This document shows, one piece after another, positions 25,049-38,160 of a stretch of DNA of 64,000 nucleotides. This DNA is from Myxocyprinus asiaticus (Eukaryota; Chordata; Actinopteri; Cypriniformes; Catostomidae), in NCBI RefSeq assembly GCF_019703515.2, contig NC_059388.1, positions 3,271,479 to 3,335,478 on the forward strand, given 5' to 3'. Each line of letters begins with the position of its first letter. The stretch's first letter is position 1. Below the pieces are notes generated by a model. It worked only from the letters and a program-made list of their open reading frames with translations, was not told where the DNA came from and ran no database searches. The translations under genes and the position numbers were made by a program.

Positions 25049-26234
25049 TTGTTTTTATTCTCCCCTCTTTCTCCCTAATTTGGAATGCCCAATTCCCAAT
25101 GCGCTTTAAGTCCTCGTGGTGGTGTAGTGACGAATCTCAGTTGCCTCCGCGTCTGAGACTGTCAACTCGCGCATCTTATCACGTGGCTTGTTGAGCGCGT
25201 TACTGCGGAGACATAGCGCATGTGGAGGCTTCATGTTATACTCCGCGGCATCAACGCAAAACTCACCACATGTCCCACCGAGACTACATAACTACTAGTG
25301 CTACTGCAGCCTGTGCCAGTCAGACAGCAAGGACGTTTCAATGATCACTGTCTGCATCACTTCAATCTATTATGATGAACTTAACCGAAGATAAACAGCA
25401 GCTAACTCTAACCCTACAACAAGTGATTCTTCACTTGCCACTGACCTCTTCCTGCATCATCTTGGTCAAAGGATGGACTACACTCTCTTAAAATGGAATA
25501 CATAGACAATAAATTAATGACAACTAAAGCCTTCATTAGCCAAATAAAAAAGGATACTGCATCTATGTACACTTTCTCAATTAATTTGGGATGAACTTCA
25601 AAGACACTTAATAATTAATCTTACAGTTCAATCAATATCCAGTTTTAAACATTACCCACCAACATCTACTCAGTTTACTCAAATAATACATGACTTGTAT
25701 TACAGATACAGAATACAGGTCACACGGGTTTGGAACAACATGAGGGTAGGGAAACGATGACGGAATATTACATTATGGCTGAGCTATCACTTTAAAGTGA
25801 CTCTAAGTCACTCTAAAAATGAAAATTCTCTCATCATTTACTCACCCTCATGCCATCCCAGATGTGACTTCATTTCTTCTGCAGAACACAAATTAAGATT
25901 TTTAGAAGAATATTTCAGCTCTGTAGGTCAGTGCAATGCAAGTGAATGGGTGCCAAAAAGTTTATGCTCCAAAAAGCAAATGCAGGCACCATAAAACTAA
26001 TCCATATGACTCCAGTGGTTATTTATTTATTTATTTAGTTTTAATGCCATGTCAGCAAACCGCATTATGGCGACCACGAGGAGGTTACCCCATGTGACTC
26101 TACCCTCCCCAGCAACCGCGCCAATTTAGTTGCTTAGGAGACCAGGCTGAAGTCACTCAGCACGCCTTGGATTCAAACTCGCGACCCCAGGGGTGGTAGT
26201 CAGCATCTTTACTCGCTGAGCTACCCAGGCCCCC
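25049..26234 (-). mobile_element. tRNA-derived SINE (minus strand) split by a ~0.77 kb insert
   Basis: Same family as 24381-24810, inverted. The tRNA-like head is at 26060-26234 (B-box complement ggattcaaactcgc near 26169) and the 3' body at 25049-25285. A 14-bp target duplication ggacgctgcagttt flanks the whole unit at 25035-25048 and 26235-26248, so the SINE inserted first and the segment 25286-26058 was placed inside it later. Confidence 0.88.
25308..26058 (-). repeat. Inverted duplication, left arm (partner 50325-51021)
   Basis: Nearly identical to the reverse complement of 50325-51021: by eye three substitutions and one 54-bp extra segment (about 25680-25733) in 751 bp. Includes half of a palindromic MITE (25781-26016) joined to a 42-bp LINE tail with ATTT repeats (26017-26058), a composite identical to the right arm. 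An identical 65-codon frame occurs in both arms but is non-coding MITE sequence. Confidence 0.92.
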
Positions 26235-26724
26235 GGACGCTGCAGTTTTAATAATCTGTTTAACATTATCTAATCTAGTAATGTTTATGTTAACATAAGT
26301 TATTGTAAAGGGATATCTATGGTTTACAGTGAAGAAATACTGTATATGTAGGTGCTTACTGAACTATCAGAAAAACAAGTTTAAACTTGGTGCAATAGGC
26401 CTGGATTATTATACCAGACATGTAAGAGTTTGATGAATACACATCCTCGCACGTTTACCACACTTCTAAAGATATTTGAGATACTTGGCAAAAAAAAATA
26501 AAAAAAATAAAAATACATGAAACATACAGTATGCATCTTTACTGCTTAAATTATTGGTCCACATACAGTTCATAATATTTGACTTCCAATATCATCATAT
26601 TCAGTATTCAAACTTAATAACAGTTAGGTTAGGTTCAACATGATGCTTACTGCAATCAAATTTAACATGTGATTTTAGAAGTCTTATATCATTTTTATTC
26701 ACATATCCATTCACAAACAGTAGC

Positions 26725-27240
<516 letters not shown>

Positions 27241-27473
27241 TCACTGAGCACTTTATTAGGAACACTATGGACTCAACCGACAACAATGATGTCATGTTCG
27301 AAAAACATTTTTTCACCATTCTGATGGTTGGTGTGAACATTAACTGAAGCTCCTGACCTGTAATATGCATGATTTTATGCACTGCACTGCTGCCACATGA
27401 TTGACAGGTTAGATAACCACATAATTTAGTAAGTGTACAGGTGTTCCTTATAAAGTGCTCAGTGAGCGTAAAT
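27241..27473. mobile_element. Short Tc1 derivative (gagcactttattaggaaca termini)
   Basis: Left tcactgagcactttattagg and right inverse ccttataaagtgctcagtga. The interior caccattctgatggttggtg is also found at 38056-38090, so it is a deleted copy of the family at 37671-38160. About 233 bp, no coding. Confidence 0.8.
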
Positions 27474-27802
27474 GCGTCACATTAAGTTAAATTGTTTGCG
27501 AAAGCTTTTTCATGTTGAACTTCAAACTGATCTCGATACATTTGCATTTGTAGTTCTGTTTCTTTTCTGTTGAACTTTGTCTAACTGTTTTTGAACACAA
27601 GAACACATCCTTGTAAAATGCCCCCAAAACTGTTTGAAGAATTCTACCATAACTTTTTTTTTTTTTAAGATCAAGATCTTCGAGGTTTACAGTATCTACT
27701 GTAGTTATTGACTGACATGACTGTCACTCTCTCCATTTCTCTTTCTCTTTTTCTCTCTTGCTCATTCTTTTTCTATTTTCTTTTGTCTTTGGCTCTTTGC
27801 AG

Positions 27803-27909
27803 AGGAAGAGGTGGAAAATTTCAATGTTTCCAGCTTGCAGGAAGAGGTGTTGCGGAACATAGAGGCTGACAGCTTCTGGTGCATGAGCAAGCTCCTGGAC
27901 GGAATTCAG
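27803..27909 (+). CDS. tbc1d22a: TBC1D22-type Rab-GAP, internal coding exon (TBC domain)
   Basis: A 107-nt exon follows a long pyrimidine tract ending in tttgcag and is followed by a canonical donor (CAG|gtaaat). After two nucleotides of a split codon it encodes EEVENFNVSS, LQEEVLRNIE, then ADSFWCMSKLLDGIQ. The ADSFWCMSKLLDGIQ stretch is highly characteristic of the TBC (Rab GTPase-activating) domain of TBC1D22A/B, proteins reported to act at the Golgi. It exits in phase 0, so it joins directly to the exon at 56627. The Arg and Gln fingers would be on upstream exons, which I do not see in this window. Paralogue choice is uncertain: VS..xEVL resembles 22A while SFWC fits 22B; the very long intron favours 22A. 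Family assignment is near certain, paralogue about 60%. Confidence 0.93.
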
Positions 27910-28941
27910 GTAAATTGATTCACTATCTGCCAGCGTACGGTCCTGATTACATTCACTGTGTGTGTGTGTATGTGTGTGAAGAGCACACCACTGGGAAAGA
28001 GACGAATGTGTCGCGGCGAGAGTCCCCTGCGTGTAGATGCCCCGTCCCTTTGCCTTTCCTCGCTCGGTCTGTCCATGAATAAAACCCATGATGAATATTC
28101 TCACTCTCCACCACAGGCAGGAAGTAACCTTATCCAAAGGCCCGAGTGGTGTTGAATTGTCATGGGAAACTGAAAATACCCCCCTGCCCCGCATTCACTT
28201 TGTCTTGCCTGCCTCGTCTCTAATTGATTTAAGGTCATAAAACACCCATGTTGTTTTTGCCGCTGAGACAGGACACATGTTGTGGTTTGAAGGTATGTGG
28301 CTGTGGTCTGCTCATCCTCATATTTCCACAGTCTGCTCTCAGAAGACAGCAAAAGAGGCCCATGTGGCCAGCAGTTTGTCGGTTTTTCCTTCTTGTTGAT
28401 GTAAGACTCTGTAATTGGTTGTTAACTATGGGCACTTTTGGTCATGTGGACTTGTAGAAATTAAACTCCCTTGAAGTAAGGGTGTAGTTTTTTTCGATTT
28501 TAAATACTTTCTCCTATCCAAGCTTAATGTACAGAGACAACTATATGTAAACCAATTATAGGTTGATTTCCCCGAAAAGTTTAAACACTGTAACTGTGGC
28601 ACTGTCAAAACCTATTCTGTCCAACATTTCTCAACTAATGGTGTAAGTCTGGGGCTGGGACTATCTGTTTGCTAGACAAATGGCAGATGGGGAGGGTTTG
28701 GGAAACATGTTTGAAATAGTATATTTGCAATTTGGTTTTCCAATACTGTTTGGAGATGCCAACAAACACAATCCAGCTTTAAAACACTTTTCAGACACTC
28801 TAGTTTAATTTTACTACTAACACAATCCAAAAGTGGATATACATGCATCTCAAGGGAATTCAGTTTTTATTTTTTTAATTTTTTTTTTATGATTAAATAA
28901 AAATTAAAAATGATAATTTCCAATAATCTCAAATTAATATA

Positions 28942-29427
28942 CACTACCGATCAAATGTTTTGAAACACTTGACTGAAATGATTCTCGTGATCTTAAAAAT
29001 CTTTTGATCTGAAGGCGTATGCTTAAATGTTTGAAATTAGTTTTGTAGACAAAAATATAATTGTGCCACCATATTAATTTATTTCATTATAAAACTAAAA
29101 TTTAATAAAAAATAAAAAACAAGTTTTTGAAATTGATGACTTGGACCAAATAATAAAGAAAAGCAGCCAATAAGTGCCCAACATAGATGGGAACTCCTTC
29201 AATACTGTTTAAAAAGCATCCCAGGGTGATACCTCAAGAAGTTGGATGAGAAAATATCAAGAGTACATGTCTGCAAATTCTAGGCAAAGGGTGACTACTT
29301 TGAAGATGCTAAAATATAACACAGTTTTGATTTATTTTGGATTTTGTTTAGTCACAACATAATTCCCATAGTTCCATTTCTGTTCTTCCATAGTTTTGAT
29401 GACTTTACTATTATTCTAAATTGTGAA

Positions 29428-29430
<3 letters not shown>
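28942..29430 (+). mobile_element. Tc1 remnant with transposase C-terminal shreds
   Basis: The left end actaccgatcaaatgttttg is Tc1-like, followed by ttctcgtgatcttaaaaatc. Around 29170-29320 frameshifted pieces (RWELLQYCLKSIPG, ANSRQRVTTLKMLKYNT) match a Tc1 transposase C-terminus. The right part (cttccatagttttgatgact) merges into a microsatellite. No complete catalytic motif. Confidence 0.6.
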
Positions 29431-29615
<185 letters not shown>

Positions 29616-29924
29616 TTATTTATTATTATTATTTTATTTTTAAAATAGCAGACTCCTTTTGTCTTGACTACTGGCATTTTTTTATATCATAATTACAGTT
29701 AAATAATATACAATTAGCTTGATTTGACAATTATAGCTTGATTGGAAATATTCAGTTCACAATCGATAGTTACGTGATTCTTTTTTTTTTCTTCATGTCT
29801 CAAATTTCATCTCAAGCATGGTCTTCACTCACACTATTGTCTCCTTGGTAACCAAGTTCACTAACTTAAGAATGTTAACTTTAATTTTTGTAAAGTTTTA
29901 TATAAATTATTTTAAATAATTATT

Positions 29925-30385
29925 GAAATGGTATACCACTATACCATAAGGTTAACATAAAATAACAGTAAACAATACTTTTTCAGCTCTTGGTTAATGT
30001 TAACTTCAGCATATACTGATACATTTTTTAAATTGAAAGTTTAGTATGTTAACATTAAAGCATTATGAACTCACAATGAACAATGATTTTTGTTTATAAC
30101 ATTAACCAAGTTTATTAAATACTGAAAAAAAAAAAAAAATCTTGTTTGTTGTTAGTTCATAATACCTAATGCATTCACTAATGTTAACAAATAGAACCTC
30201 ATTGCAAAATGTTATTAAACTATATTTATTAATTTTATTAATGATTAATGAATTAACATTATTTAATGCATTATGAACAAACAATAAACAATAGTAAATT
30301 TATAAATTGATATTAACCAAGATTGATACAAATTATTTTTCATTGTTAGTTCATGATTCCTAATGCATTAACTCAGCTGTTCTCA
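29925..30385. repeat. AT-rich dispersed repeat with internally repeated gttagttcataatacctaat
   Basis: gttagttcataatacctaat (about 30152) recurs as gttagttcatgattcctaat (about 30345), interleaved with inverse-type taatgttaacaaat segments. A recognisable fish repeat type; boundaries uncertain. Confidence 0.5.
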
Positions 30386-30389
30386 ACTG

Positions 30390-32360
30390 ATTTAGCTTCA
30401 GTACCCAGATTTTACATTGGTAAAGTTGCATCAAGTAGCAACCAAACATCAAGTAGCAACCCAAGAAAATACCCAAATTATACAAGAGTAAACACAAATG
30501 CACTTAAAATGCACTTGCTGAAATTGGTTTGCTTACCTATTTGCTTATTGCTTTAACTCATTGTTTGGATTGTCATAGTTTAAAAAAATTGCTAAGACTT
30601 GATAAAATGTTTCCAAGACATTTTTAATGTGACCTTCTTATTTAAAAATAAAAATGAAATCAGTTAGTTTTAATAAAATCAACCCGTGGGACATAAAAGT
30701 GGCAATAGCTGAAGAAACACCCAATTCCGCTGGTGTGTTTGAAGTATGTATAGAGAAATATAGACTCTCTCTCTCACACTGAGATCAGATGATATTCTCC
30801 TCACACATAAAGAGCATTTGTATTCACTAAATCAACCCTTCTTTCTGGTATTAGATTGAAATGCACTCCTGGCCCTCCAAAGCTTTTGTGGTATTTTGTT
30901 GCTAATTACTGTGGTAATTTGTGTGTACAAAGCATATTCTCCTAGGTGCTAATGATTTTTCTCCACTCCTTGTTTTCTTTACACCTTCACACTATCTGCT
31001 GATAGCTCTGAATATTTGCTCGCAATTTGTTAGCGTGCTCTCTGCATGTGTGTGATTGTGTTTTAGATCGGGTGTTAACTGGGAATTTAGTTTATAGTGT
31101 GATTTTTATAGGTACAGCTGTGTGTAATTGTGTTGGGTTCTCAGGAGAGCCCTTGCGTTTAGGTGCATAGGAAGGAAAAGGTTGTTAATTAAAAATATTG
31201 AATTTCCCTCCTGTGATGAACAATGGGGAGTAATATTGTAGCTATTGTAAAGCCTAATTATGAAAGAGAGTGCTTTATGATGTACATTACATCTACAGTA
31301 ATGGTAACAGGAATATTCTGGGTTTTTTACAACTTAACCCATTCTGCGCTGCTGTATATTTTGGCAGCCGCCTGCAATTTGTTATACCCAAATTTAAAAG
31401 CTCACCTTACACACATATTAATTGCAGATTGTTGGTCTAATTTTTTACAGTTTAAATAGCCTATTTTGAAGAAAACATGTTTTTGGAGCTGTTAAGTTGT
31501 CTAAAACGCCCTTTTAAAAGTGGGACTACTTTTCTAGGTGGGTGAACTTCTCGCACTATGGTTCGAGGAGTTTGCCCATGGAAACAGTGCTTCACAGATA
31601 GTAACAACACATGTACCCATGCATATATTTTGTGAAAGTTTCCAGGTTAACCAGCTTTACATTGTCATGGTAGTCAAGGTTATTAAGTGATTTTATCACA
31701 TGTCTCATATTAACACATGTGAGTTTAAGTCTGGCTAAACTTTTCAAACTGTGTGTATGTTTAATGTTTATTATGGTGTAATGTCTTGCACCCAAAATAC
31801 TTCCATTGTAAGAGTATTACAGTGAACACATTTAAAAGTTTTTGAGGCATAAGTCACAGTTATTTACTGTGGTAGTGCTTGAAAATCTCTTAAGGTGACT
31901 AAAAAGAATATTAAATCTAGTCTGGTTTGTACCGTAGCCCATATACAAAGATAAGTTTCAGGCAAAAAAAATAAATAAAATAAAGGATATTGTGCAGTTT
32001 TGGGAGTTTTTTTTTTTTTTTTTTTTTTTTTATGTTATTTTGCAGTCATAAGCCAACGATTGTCCTTCTCTGCTGCCTGTTCCCTTAAAAGGCAAACTAA
32101 ATGCTTGCTGAAGTGTTATGACTTATTAATAGGGAGACCTTAAGCCGCTGGAAAAATGACTGTGTTGTTTGTCCCTTGCTAGCCAAGCCGGTTGGTGTGT
32201 GTACATGTGCGGATGCATTAGGAGCAAATCCATCTGTATTCTGAGCCCTGAAGAGGGAAAATGAGAAATGTGTGTTAAAGCAGGCAGCTCACTGCCACAG
32301 CAGCCATTATCTGTGATGTCCAACCCTGAGGCCAGGACACCACAAAGCAGCTTCTGCCTC
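30390..32360. other. Intronic stretch, no gene recognised
   Basis: Mostly unique-looking sequence with a poly-T run at 32008-32031. No open frame carries a recognisable motif. Confidence 0.4.
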
Positions 32361-32366
32361 AGGACT

Positions 32367-32370
<4 letters not shown>

Positions 32371-32428
<58 letters not shown>
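32371..32428. repeat. (TG)n microsatellite
   Basis: About 58 bp of uninterrupted TG. Confidence 0.95.
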
Positions 32429-32434
<6 letters not shown>

Positions 32435-32727
32435 GCAAATCAGCACTGTCATCCTGATGGACCATTGTAGCCTCAATATGGTCATCTCATCCAAACGCAA
32501 ACCACAGAGCATTTATTAGCTTTACACTTTCACTCCAGAAATTATAAAGCACTTTAAACACGATCAGATCTTTCCAAAACCCACAAACACATATCAGGAT
32601 CTAAAATCAACACTCACCAAGCACCAAATGTAAGTAAAAGTTTAAATACTTTTGAAAATGGAAATATGAGGAATAAAATAATGATAGGTGGTCTCCATGT
32701 TTTTATTGCAGTTGCATTTCCAACTTG

Positions 32728-33334
32728 CCACCCCAGATGTGTATGACTTTCTATCTTTTGCAGAACACAAAGATTTTAGAAGAATAACTCAGCTCTGTAG
32801 GTCTATCTAATGCAAGTAAATGGTGACCAAAATTTTGAAGCTCCAAAAAGCACACAAAGGCAGAATAAAAGTAATCCATATGACTCCAGTGGTTTAATCC
32901 GTGTCTTCGAAAGCGATCTAATCAATTTTGGGTGAGAACAGGCCAAAATGTAACTCCTTTTTCACCGTACATCTTGCCATTGTAGTTTCTAGGCAGGATC
33001 ATGATTTCAAGCCTGATTAAAATTCCTAGTGCTTGAAAGTAGTAGTAGCTAGGGAATTTTAATTGAGCTTGAAATTATTACCACCAAGGAGACTGCTGAT
33101 GTCAAGCTTTATAGTGAAAAAGGAGTTATATTTTGTCTGTTCTCACAAGACATGGATTTAACCTCTGGAGTCTTATGGATTACCTTTATATGCTTTTTGG
33201 AGCTTTACAATTTTGGTCACCTTTCACTGCATTGTGTAGACCTATAGAGCTGAGATATTCTAAAATCATCTGTTGCAAATTTAGAATGTTGTGAATCATC
33301 TGAAGAGAATTAAAATTTTTGGGTAAACTATTCC
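32728..33334. mobile_element. Palindromic MITE (gcaagtgaatgggtgcc family), nearly full-length copy
   Basis: Arms: cagatgtgtatgactttcta on the left; tatgactccagtggtttaat on the left against taacctctggagtcttatgg on the right. The right end reads tttttgggtaaactattcct. Same family as 19565-20135. Confidence 0.75.
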
Positions 33335-33470
33335 TCACACCAGAGGTGACGCCATGATGTGAAACAAATTTGCAGACAAATGGCCCTTTCACATTAAAAA
33401 TGAGACATTAGCACATTTGTGCTTTTACAGTAGGTGGTGCTAATCAACAAGCATTTTTACCTCAGTATGT

Positions 33471-34852
33471 TAGAGGTGGGGGAAAAAATCGTTTCGGCGA
33501 TGCATCGCGATTCATACTCAAACAATTCTGAATCAATTCTCAAAAGAATCAGAATTGATTCTGAATTCAGTTTAAATCACGGCAGAGCAGTGGCGTGTGC
33601 CAAAGACAGATAAAGAAGTGAGTAAAGTGCAAACACTTAAGTCGAGTTCACAAACACGACTGTCTGCAGACCAGCTGTATCAGACACATGACCATTTGTG
33701 CCCAAATGAAACTACAATCCCGAAATTCTTTCACAAACCCACGCAAATAGCAACGGGAGAGTTTATTCATGATAAGCCAACAAACAGCATGAAAGACAAG
33801 CTCGCACCCATTATTGCACTGATTTGCACACAACGGGGAAAACACTGAAGAAAGTTCGGGAGATGTTGGTGATGGTTTCATTTAATTCTTGTTTTTTTTT
33901 TTTTTATAGATGCCTTTCTCTACTCTTGCGCACTCTTCATTTCATTGGCTTTTGCTTTATTGCCGGTCATTGCCGGTCACTTTCTTGTCAGGACAGTGCG
34001 CACACCTGATGATAAAGGTTTGAAATCCATCGTAGCTTTTGTGACAGGGTCGTGTGATCTTCTCACAGAGCAAACAGATGGAACAGTGCATACGAATGCT
34101 TTGATTCATTTATGAAGCAACAACTGCACTATTTAAACTGCTTTACTATCACCAGGTGAGGAGAGGAGAAGCTGACAGCTGCACTCTCATAGAAGCAGAT
34201 ATATCTCTCATCCTGGACCAGCAACTTCCAGTTGTGGTTAAAAATTTAAATGAATAGCATGGCATAGTTTAATTTTAAATAATAATTAAATACTATTAAC
34301 ACATGTGAGACCCAAATATAGAAAAAAATGTAAAAAAAAAAAAAAAAAAAATTATATGTTGTTGTAGGAGGCCTCTAATACAGAAATAAATGGGTTTTTA
34401 CATTTACATGATTTACAATGCTTAAATTAAAAAAAGAAAAAAAAAATCAGTTGAAGTAATAGTATTCAGTTTGTTTTGATGGAGAAATAATATTTTTTTT
34501 CTTGTGCTTTTAAGAGATTTTTATAAGGTTCTAAAGAAAGAAACTGAAAAACTGAGATACTCTTTTAAACTATAGAACCATTTATTTAATCTTGTGGATG
34601 TTCCATGTTTTGTTCACAGCTCATACTGAATGTAAAAGGCCAGTTTATGTAATGTAACTCGTTCGGATTTTTTAAAACAGCTGTTAAATAAAAAGCTGAA
34701 AGAGAACAAATAGAGAGTAAAAAATAAATTTTGAAGAAACTGAAAAAAGAAAGAAATTGAAGGACAAGATGCATCGAGAATCGTTTTAAAATCTAATCGT
34801 TACCCTTTGAATCGTAATCGAATCATGAGGCCAGTGAAGATTCACACCTCTA
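33471..34852. mobile_element. Non-autonomous hAT-like element, 1.38 kb
   Basis: Termini tagaggtggg and the inverse cacacctcta, with sub-terminal gatgcatcgcgattc mirrored by atgcatcgagaatcg. The flanking 8-mers cagtatgt (33463-33470) and cagtctgc (34853-34860) agree at 6 of 8 positions, consistent with an aged hAT 8-bp duplication. An 83-codon frame at 33597-33848 has no recognisable transposase motif. Confidence 0.7.
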
Positions 34853-35043
34853 CAGTCTGCCCTTTGCCCATCACAGATGAGAAGAAGATCTACTTGACAA
34901 TTAAAGATAGTAAGCAACAATGGAATCACAAAATAAAAAACAAGCAAGCCTTTGCTAGATCTCGCTCGTTCTCTTTCAAGCAAATCCCAACCAACATCAC
35001 CACGTGTTTGGTATACAGAGGCAGTTTGATACAAAGACATACA

Positions 35044-35855
35044 TACACAGATGAGCCAAAACGTTATGACCACCTGCCTAATATGCTGTTGGTCCTCCAC
35101 ATGCCGCCAAAACAGCGCCGATCCGCTGAGGCATGGACTCTGCAAGACCCCTGATGTTGTCCTGTGGTATCTGGCACCAAGACATTATCAGCAGATCCTT
35201 CAAGTCCTGTAAGTTGCGAGGTGGAGCCGCCATGGATCAAACTTGTTGGTCCAGCACATCCCACAGATGCTCAATTGGATTGAGATCTGGGGAATTTGGA
35301 AGACAGGGCAACACCTTGAAATCTTCATTATGTTCCCGAACAATGTGTGCAGTGTGGTAGGCAGTGGCGGAGCTAGGGGTTGGCCAGGGAGGCCGTGGCC
35401 ACCATGGACTGAAGCCTGACCACCCCTTTGGCCACTCCACTTGCAATTGCCATTTTGGTTATTTTTTGTCTTGGGCACAATTTAGTTTTTTAGAGGTATA
35501 ACCGTCTCTGTACAGCCGCAACACACAAGAGACTTAACTTGTGTGCAAGGTCGCCGCACCCCTCCATCCAGTGTTTTATTGTATCCACACCACTCCGTTT
35601 TTTTATCCACACGCATCCGCTTTCTACACCATCAACCACCATCAGAACATTGCCCAGAGCATCACACTCCCTCCACCAGCTTGTCGTCTTCCCACAGTGC
35701 ATCCCAGTGCTATCACTTCCCCAGGTAAATGGCGCACATGTGCACGGTCGTCCACTTGATGTAAAAGAAAACAGGACTCATCGGACCAGGCGACTTTCTT
35801 CTACTGTTCCAATGTCCAGTTCCGACGCTCGAGTGTCCATTTTTTGGTGGTGTGT
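35044..35855 (-). pseudogene. Tc1 transposase fragments (gttatgaccacctgcc family), interrupted
   Basis: The left end gagccaaaacgttatgacca is a Tc1 terminal repeat. On the minus strand the C-terminal piece (35357 down to about 35100) reads TAHIVREHNEDFKVLP.. [21 protein letters not shown], with glutamate in the DLNPIE motif, followed by frames ending at the CGGPTAY equivalent. A second piece (about 35860-35645) covers SGRPCTCAPFTWGSDS and SWWRECDALGNVL. Between them 35359-35640 is unrelated inserted sequence replacing part of the catalytic core. Related to the transposase at 22431-23432. Dead. Confidence 0.75.
35359..35640. repeat. Insert within Tc1 (ggcagtggcggagctagg type repeat)
   Basis: Starts ggcagtggcggagctagggg, followed by gccaccatggactgaag and a GC-richer segment. 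It displaces Tc1 sequence that is continuous in related copies. The termini at the right edge are not resolved. Confidence 0.5.
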
Positions 35856-36300
35856 TAAGATTCAAGAATTTTGGTTGAGGGTTCAGAGTTTTATGTGTGA
35901 CGTATTGGGCACTAAAATTTCATTTTGCCCAAGACTCTGTATTTTAGGCTATGGGGCGGTCATTAATATAGGGGATAAATATATAAAAAACTGGGTCCTA
36001 GCCAGTGTTATGATCGGCAGACAGGTCGTTCTTAGGGGATGGAAGTCGGCTGGAGCACCCTCATTTCAAGTGGCACACAGAGATGGGCAGGGTAGCGGCA
36101 TTTGAGGAGATGTCTAGAGTTATTTAAAAAAAGATGGGGCAGCTATTTAGCCTTTTTAGAAGGCTCTCAGGGAGGGGCAGTGGAGAGAGTTTTATCGTTT
36201 TAAATGTGAATATGATTTTTTTTTTAATTGTCAATTGTATCCTTTGTGGGATTTTTATTTTCTCCTTTTCTTTATTTGATAAAAAAAATAACCTTAGAAA
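35852..36300 (+). pseudogene. 5'-truncated L1 ORF2 C-terminus
   Basis: The frame at 35852-36105 reads KIQEFWLRVQSFMCDVLGTK, then SFCPRLCILGYG and VLASVMIGRQVVLRGWKSAG, ending in APSFQ, the pattern of the L1 ORF2 C-terminal region. It begins abruptly inside the Tc1 fragment, as expected for a 5'-truncated LINE insertion. Frame breaks follow, and A-rich sequence occurs near 36284-36290 without a clear poly(A) tail. Confidence 0.65.
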
Positions 36301-36312
36301 GGTGGCAGCATC

Positions 36313-36313
<1 letters not shown>

Positions 36314-36372
<59 letters not shown>
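36314..36372. repeat. (TA)n microsatellite
   Basis: About 58 bp of TA after the L1 fragment. Confidence 0.95.
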
Positions 36373-36376
<4 letters not shown>

Positions 36377-36379
36377 TTG

Positions 36380-37570
36380 GTAGGTCTGTTAATAAAATCA
36401 GTTGACTTTAGCAATCGTTGTTGCATTATACAGTATGCAAATGGTGACAGTTCAAAAATGGGAAAAAGCACTTATCGTGTTCTTTTTTCCAAAGTTGGTG
36501 TGCCTGTAACTCAAGAAGTATTAAAGATATCTTAATATCCTTTGATTCTGGTTCAGAACAAACTTTTTTTTTTTGGTATCATAATTTTTAAGGCCTTATA
36601 TGGCTCAGTTCCAGAGATATGGTGCTCTCACTGTGGCTCCACAAGTAAATTGTTAAATTGTTCACATTTTCAATAGTCAAAAACCAAACGTGGGTCACTT
36701 TGCATACAGCTTATACTTTTCATCTTTTAAAGAGGAATTTCTAAAGAACATTTCCCTTAATTGTTTCTTTGGCAGTAAAGTTATAAAATTGATTATCTAT
36801 ACTTTTTCTCTGTGCTTCCGAACATGAGATAAACTTGCACGGACAAATGGCGTATGGCTGCAATTTGGCTCCATATCCGACCTGACAACTCAAAATTTAA
36901 ATCACAATTGTAGGCTTGCTAGAGTCAAACCGGGGCATTGAAGGCATTGTGTTCCGTATTGAAGCAGCTAAATGCTTGGGGTGGACAACCGGAAGGATGA
37001 CGGAACACTCAAGACAGAAACCACCCCCTTCTCTACTTGTGTAGGCTGATTTAATTTACAGTTTTTTCATACTGAGCAGCAAGTATACTGTAAGTGAATG
37101 AAGCACATTAATAAGCTATCAGTTAATTTAAGAAATTAATTATTTTGAAACATATTTTTAAAAACATGACCACTCACATGAGATGAAGACTCCAGTCATG
37201 TTAGTAACCAGTGGCACTGGTAACTGAAACTTTTGCAAATTATGCTAAATCCATTCCCTGCAGTGCTCCTGGTCTAAGTTCAAGACAACATACACACAAA
37301 AAAAAAAAATACTGAGTGCACCTTTAAGGCTTTTCCACTTCATTTTGTGCATAACACCACCCCTTAATCATGGTAAAAGCATGGCCTCTCGTGACTTATT
37401 CCTTTAATATACTAACACTATATGCCCAGGAGCCCTGAAGCAGCTACCTATGCAATTAACATCAAATCAAGATACTAGCTGAATTAATATGTAACCAGAA
37501 TCCTACTGTACATACCTACAAAAGCAGGAACCCTTCATGTGTACCATTCACCATATGGTCACCTAGCCCT
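36380..37570. other. Intronic stretch, no gene recognised
   Basis: AT-rich, no motif-bearing frame, no recognised repeat termini. Confidence 0.4.
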
Positions 37571-37587
37571 GCTTTCTCTACACACAC

Positions 37588-37591
<4 letters not shown>

Positions 37592-37670
<79 letters not shown>
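37592..37670. repeat. (TA)n microsatellite
   Basis: Preceded by a short (CA)n and ends directly in a Tc1 terminal repeat (gccacaacattaaaatcacc). Confidence 0.95.
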
Positions 37671-37671
<1 letters not shown>

Positions 37672-38160
37672 CCACAACATTAAAATCACCAGCCTAATAT
37701 TGTGTAGGTCCCCCTTGTGCCACCAAAACAGCACCAACCTGCATCTCAGAATAGCATTCTGAGATGATATTCTTCTCATCACAATTGTACAGAGTGGTTA
37801 TCTGAGTTACCGTAGACTTTGTCAGTTCAAACCAGTCTGGCCATTCTCTGTTGTCCTCTCTCATCAACAAGGCATTTCCGTCCACAGAACTGCCGCTCAC
37901 TGGATGTTTTTTGTTTTTGGCACCATTCTGAGTCAATTCTAGAGACTGTTGTGTGTGAAAATCCCAGGAGATCAGCAGTTACAGAAATACTCAAACCAGC
38001 CCATCTGGCACCAACAATTATGCCACGCTCCAAATCACTGAGATCACATTTTTTTCGCCATTCTGGTGGTTGATGTGAACATTAACTGAAGCTTCTGACC
38101 CACATCTGCATGATTTATGCTGCCACGCAATTGGCTGATTAGATAATCGCATAAGCCATA
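37671..38160 (-). pseudogene. Tc1 element with only the DNA-binding half of its transposase
   Basis: The terminal repeat (37671-37740) is followed on the minus strand by a transposase N-terminus (38033 down to about 37750): GARWAGLSISVTADLLGFSH, TTVSRIDSEWCQKQKTSSER, then QFCGRKCLVDERGQQRMARL. A frameshift leads to TVTQITTLYNC. This is the first helix-turn-helix, the linker and part of the second. The DDE domain is absent, as in the internally deleted copies of this family. The other terminal repeat is not recognised; 38040-38155 matches the interior of 27241-27473. Confidence 0.8.

Noticed and set aside
25797..25994. 65-codon protein identical to one at 50389-50586
   Set aside because: Both are within the inverted duplication and translate a palindromic MITE; identity reflects DNA duplication, not coding constraint.
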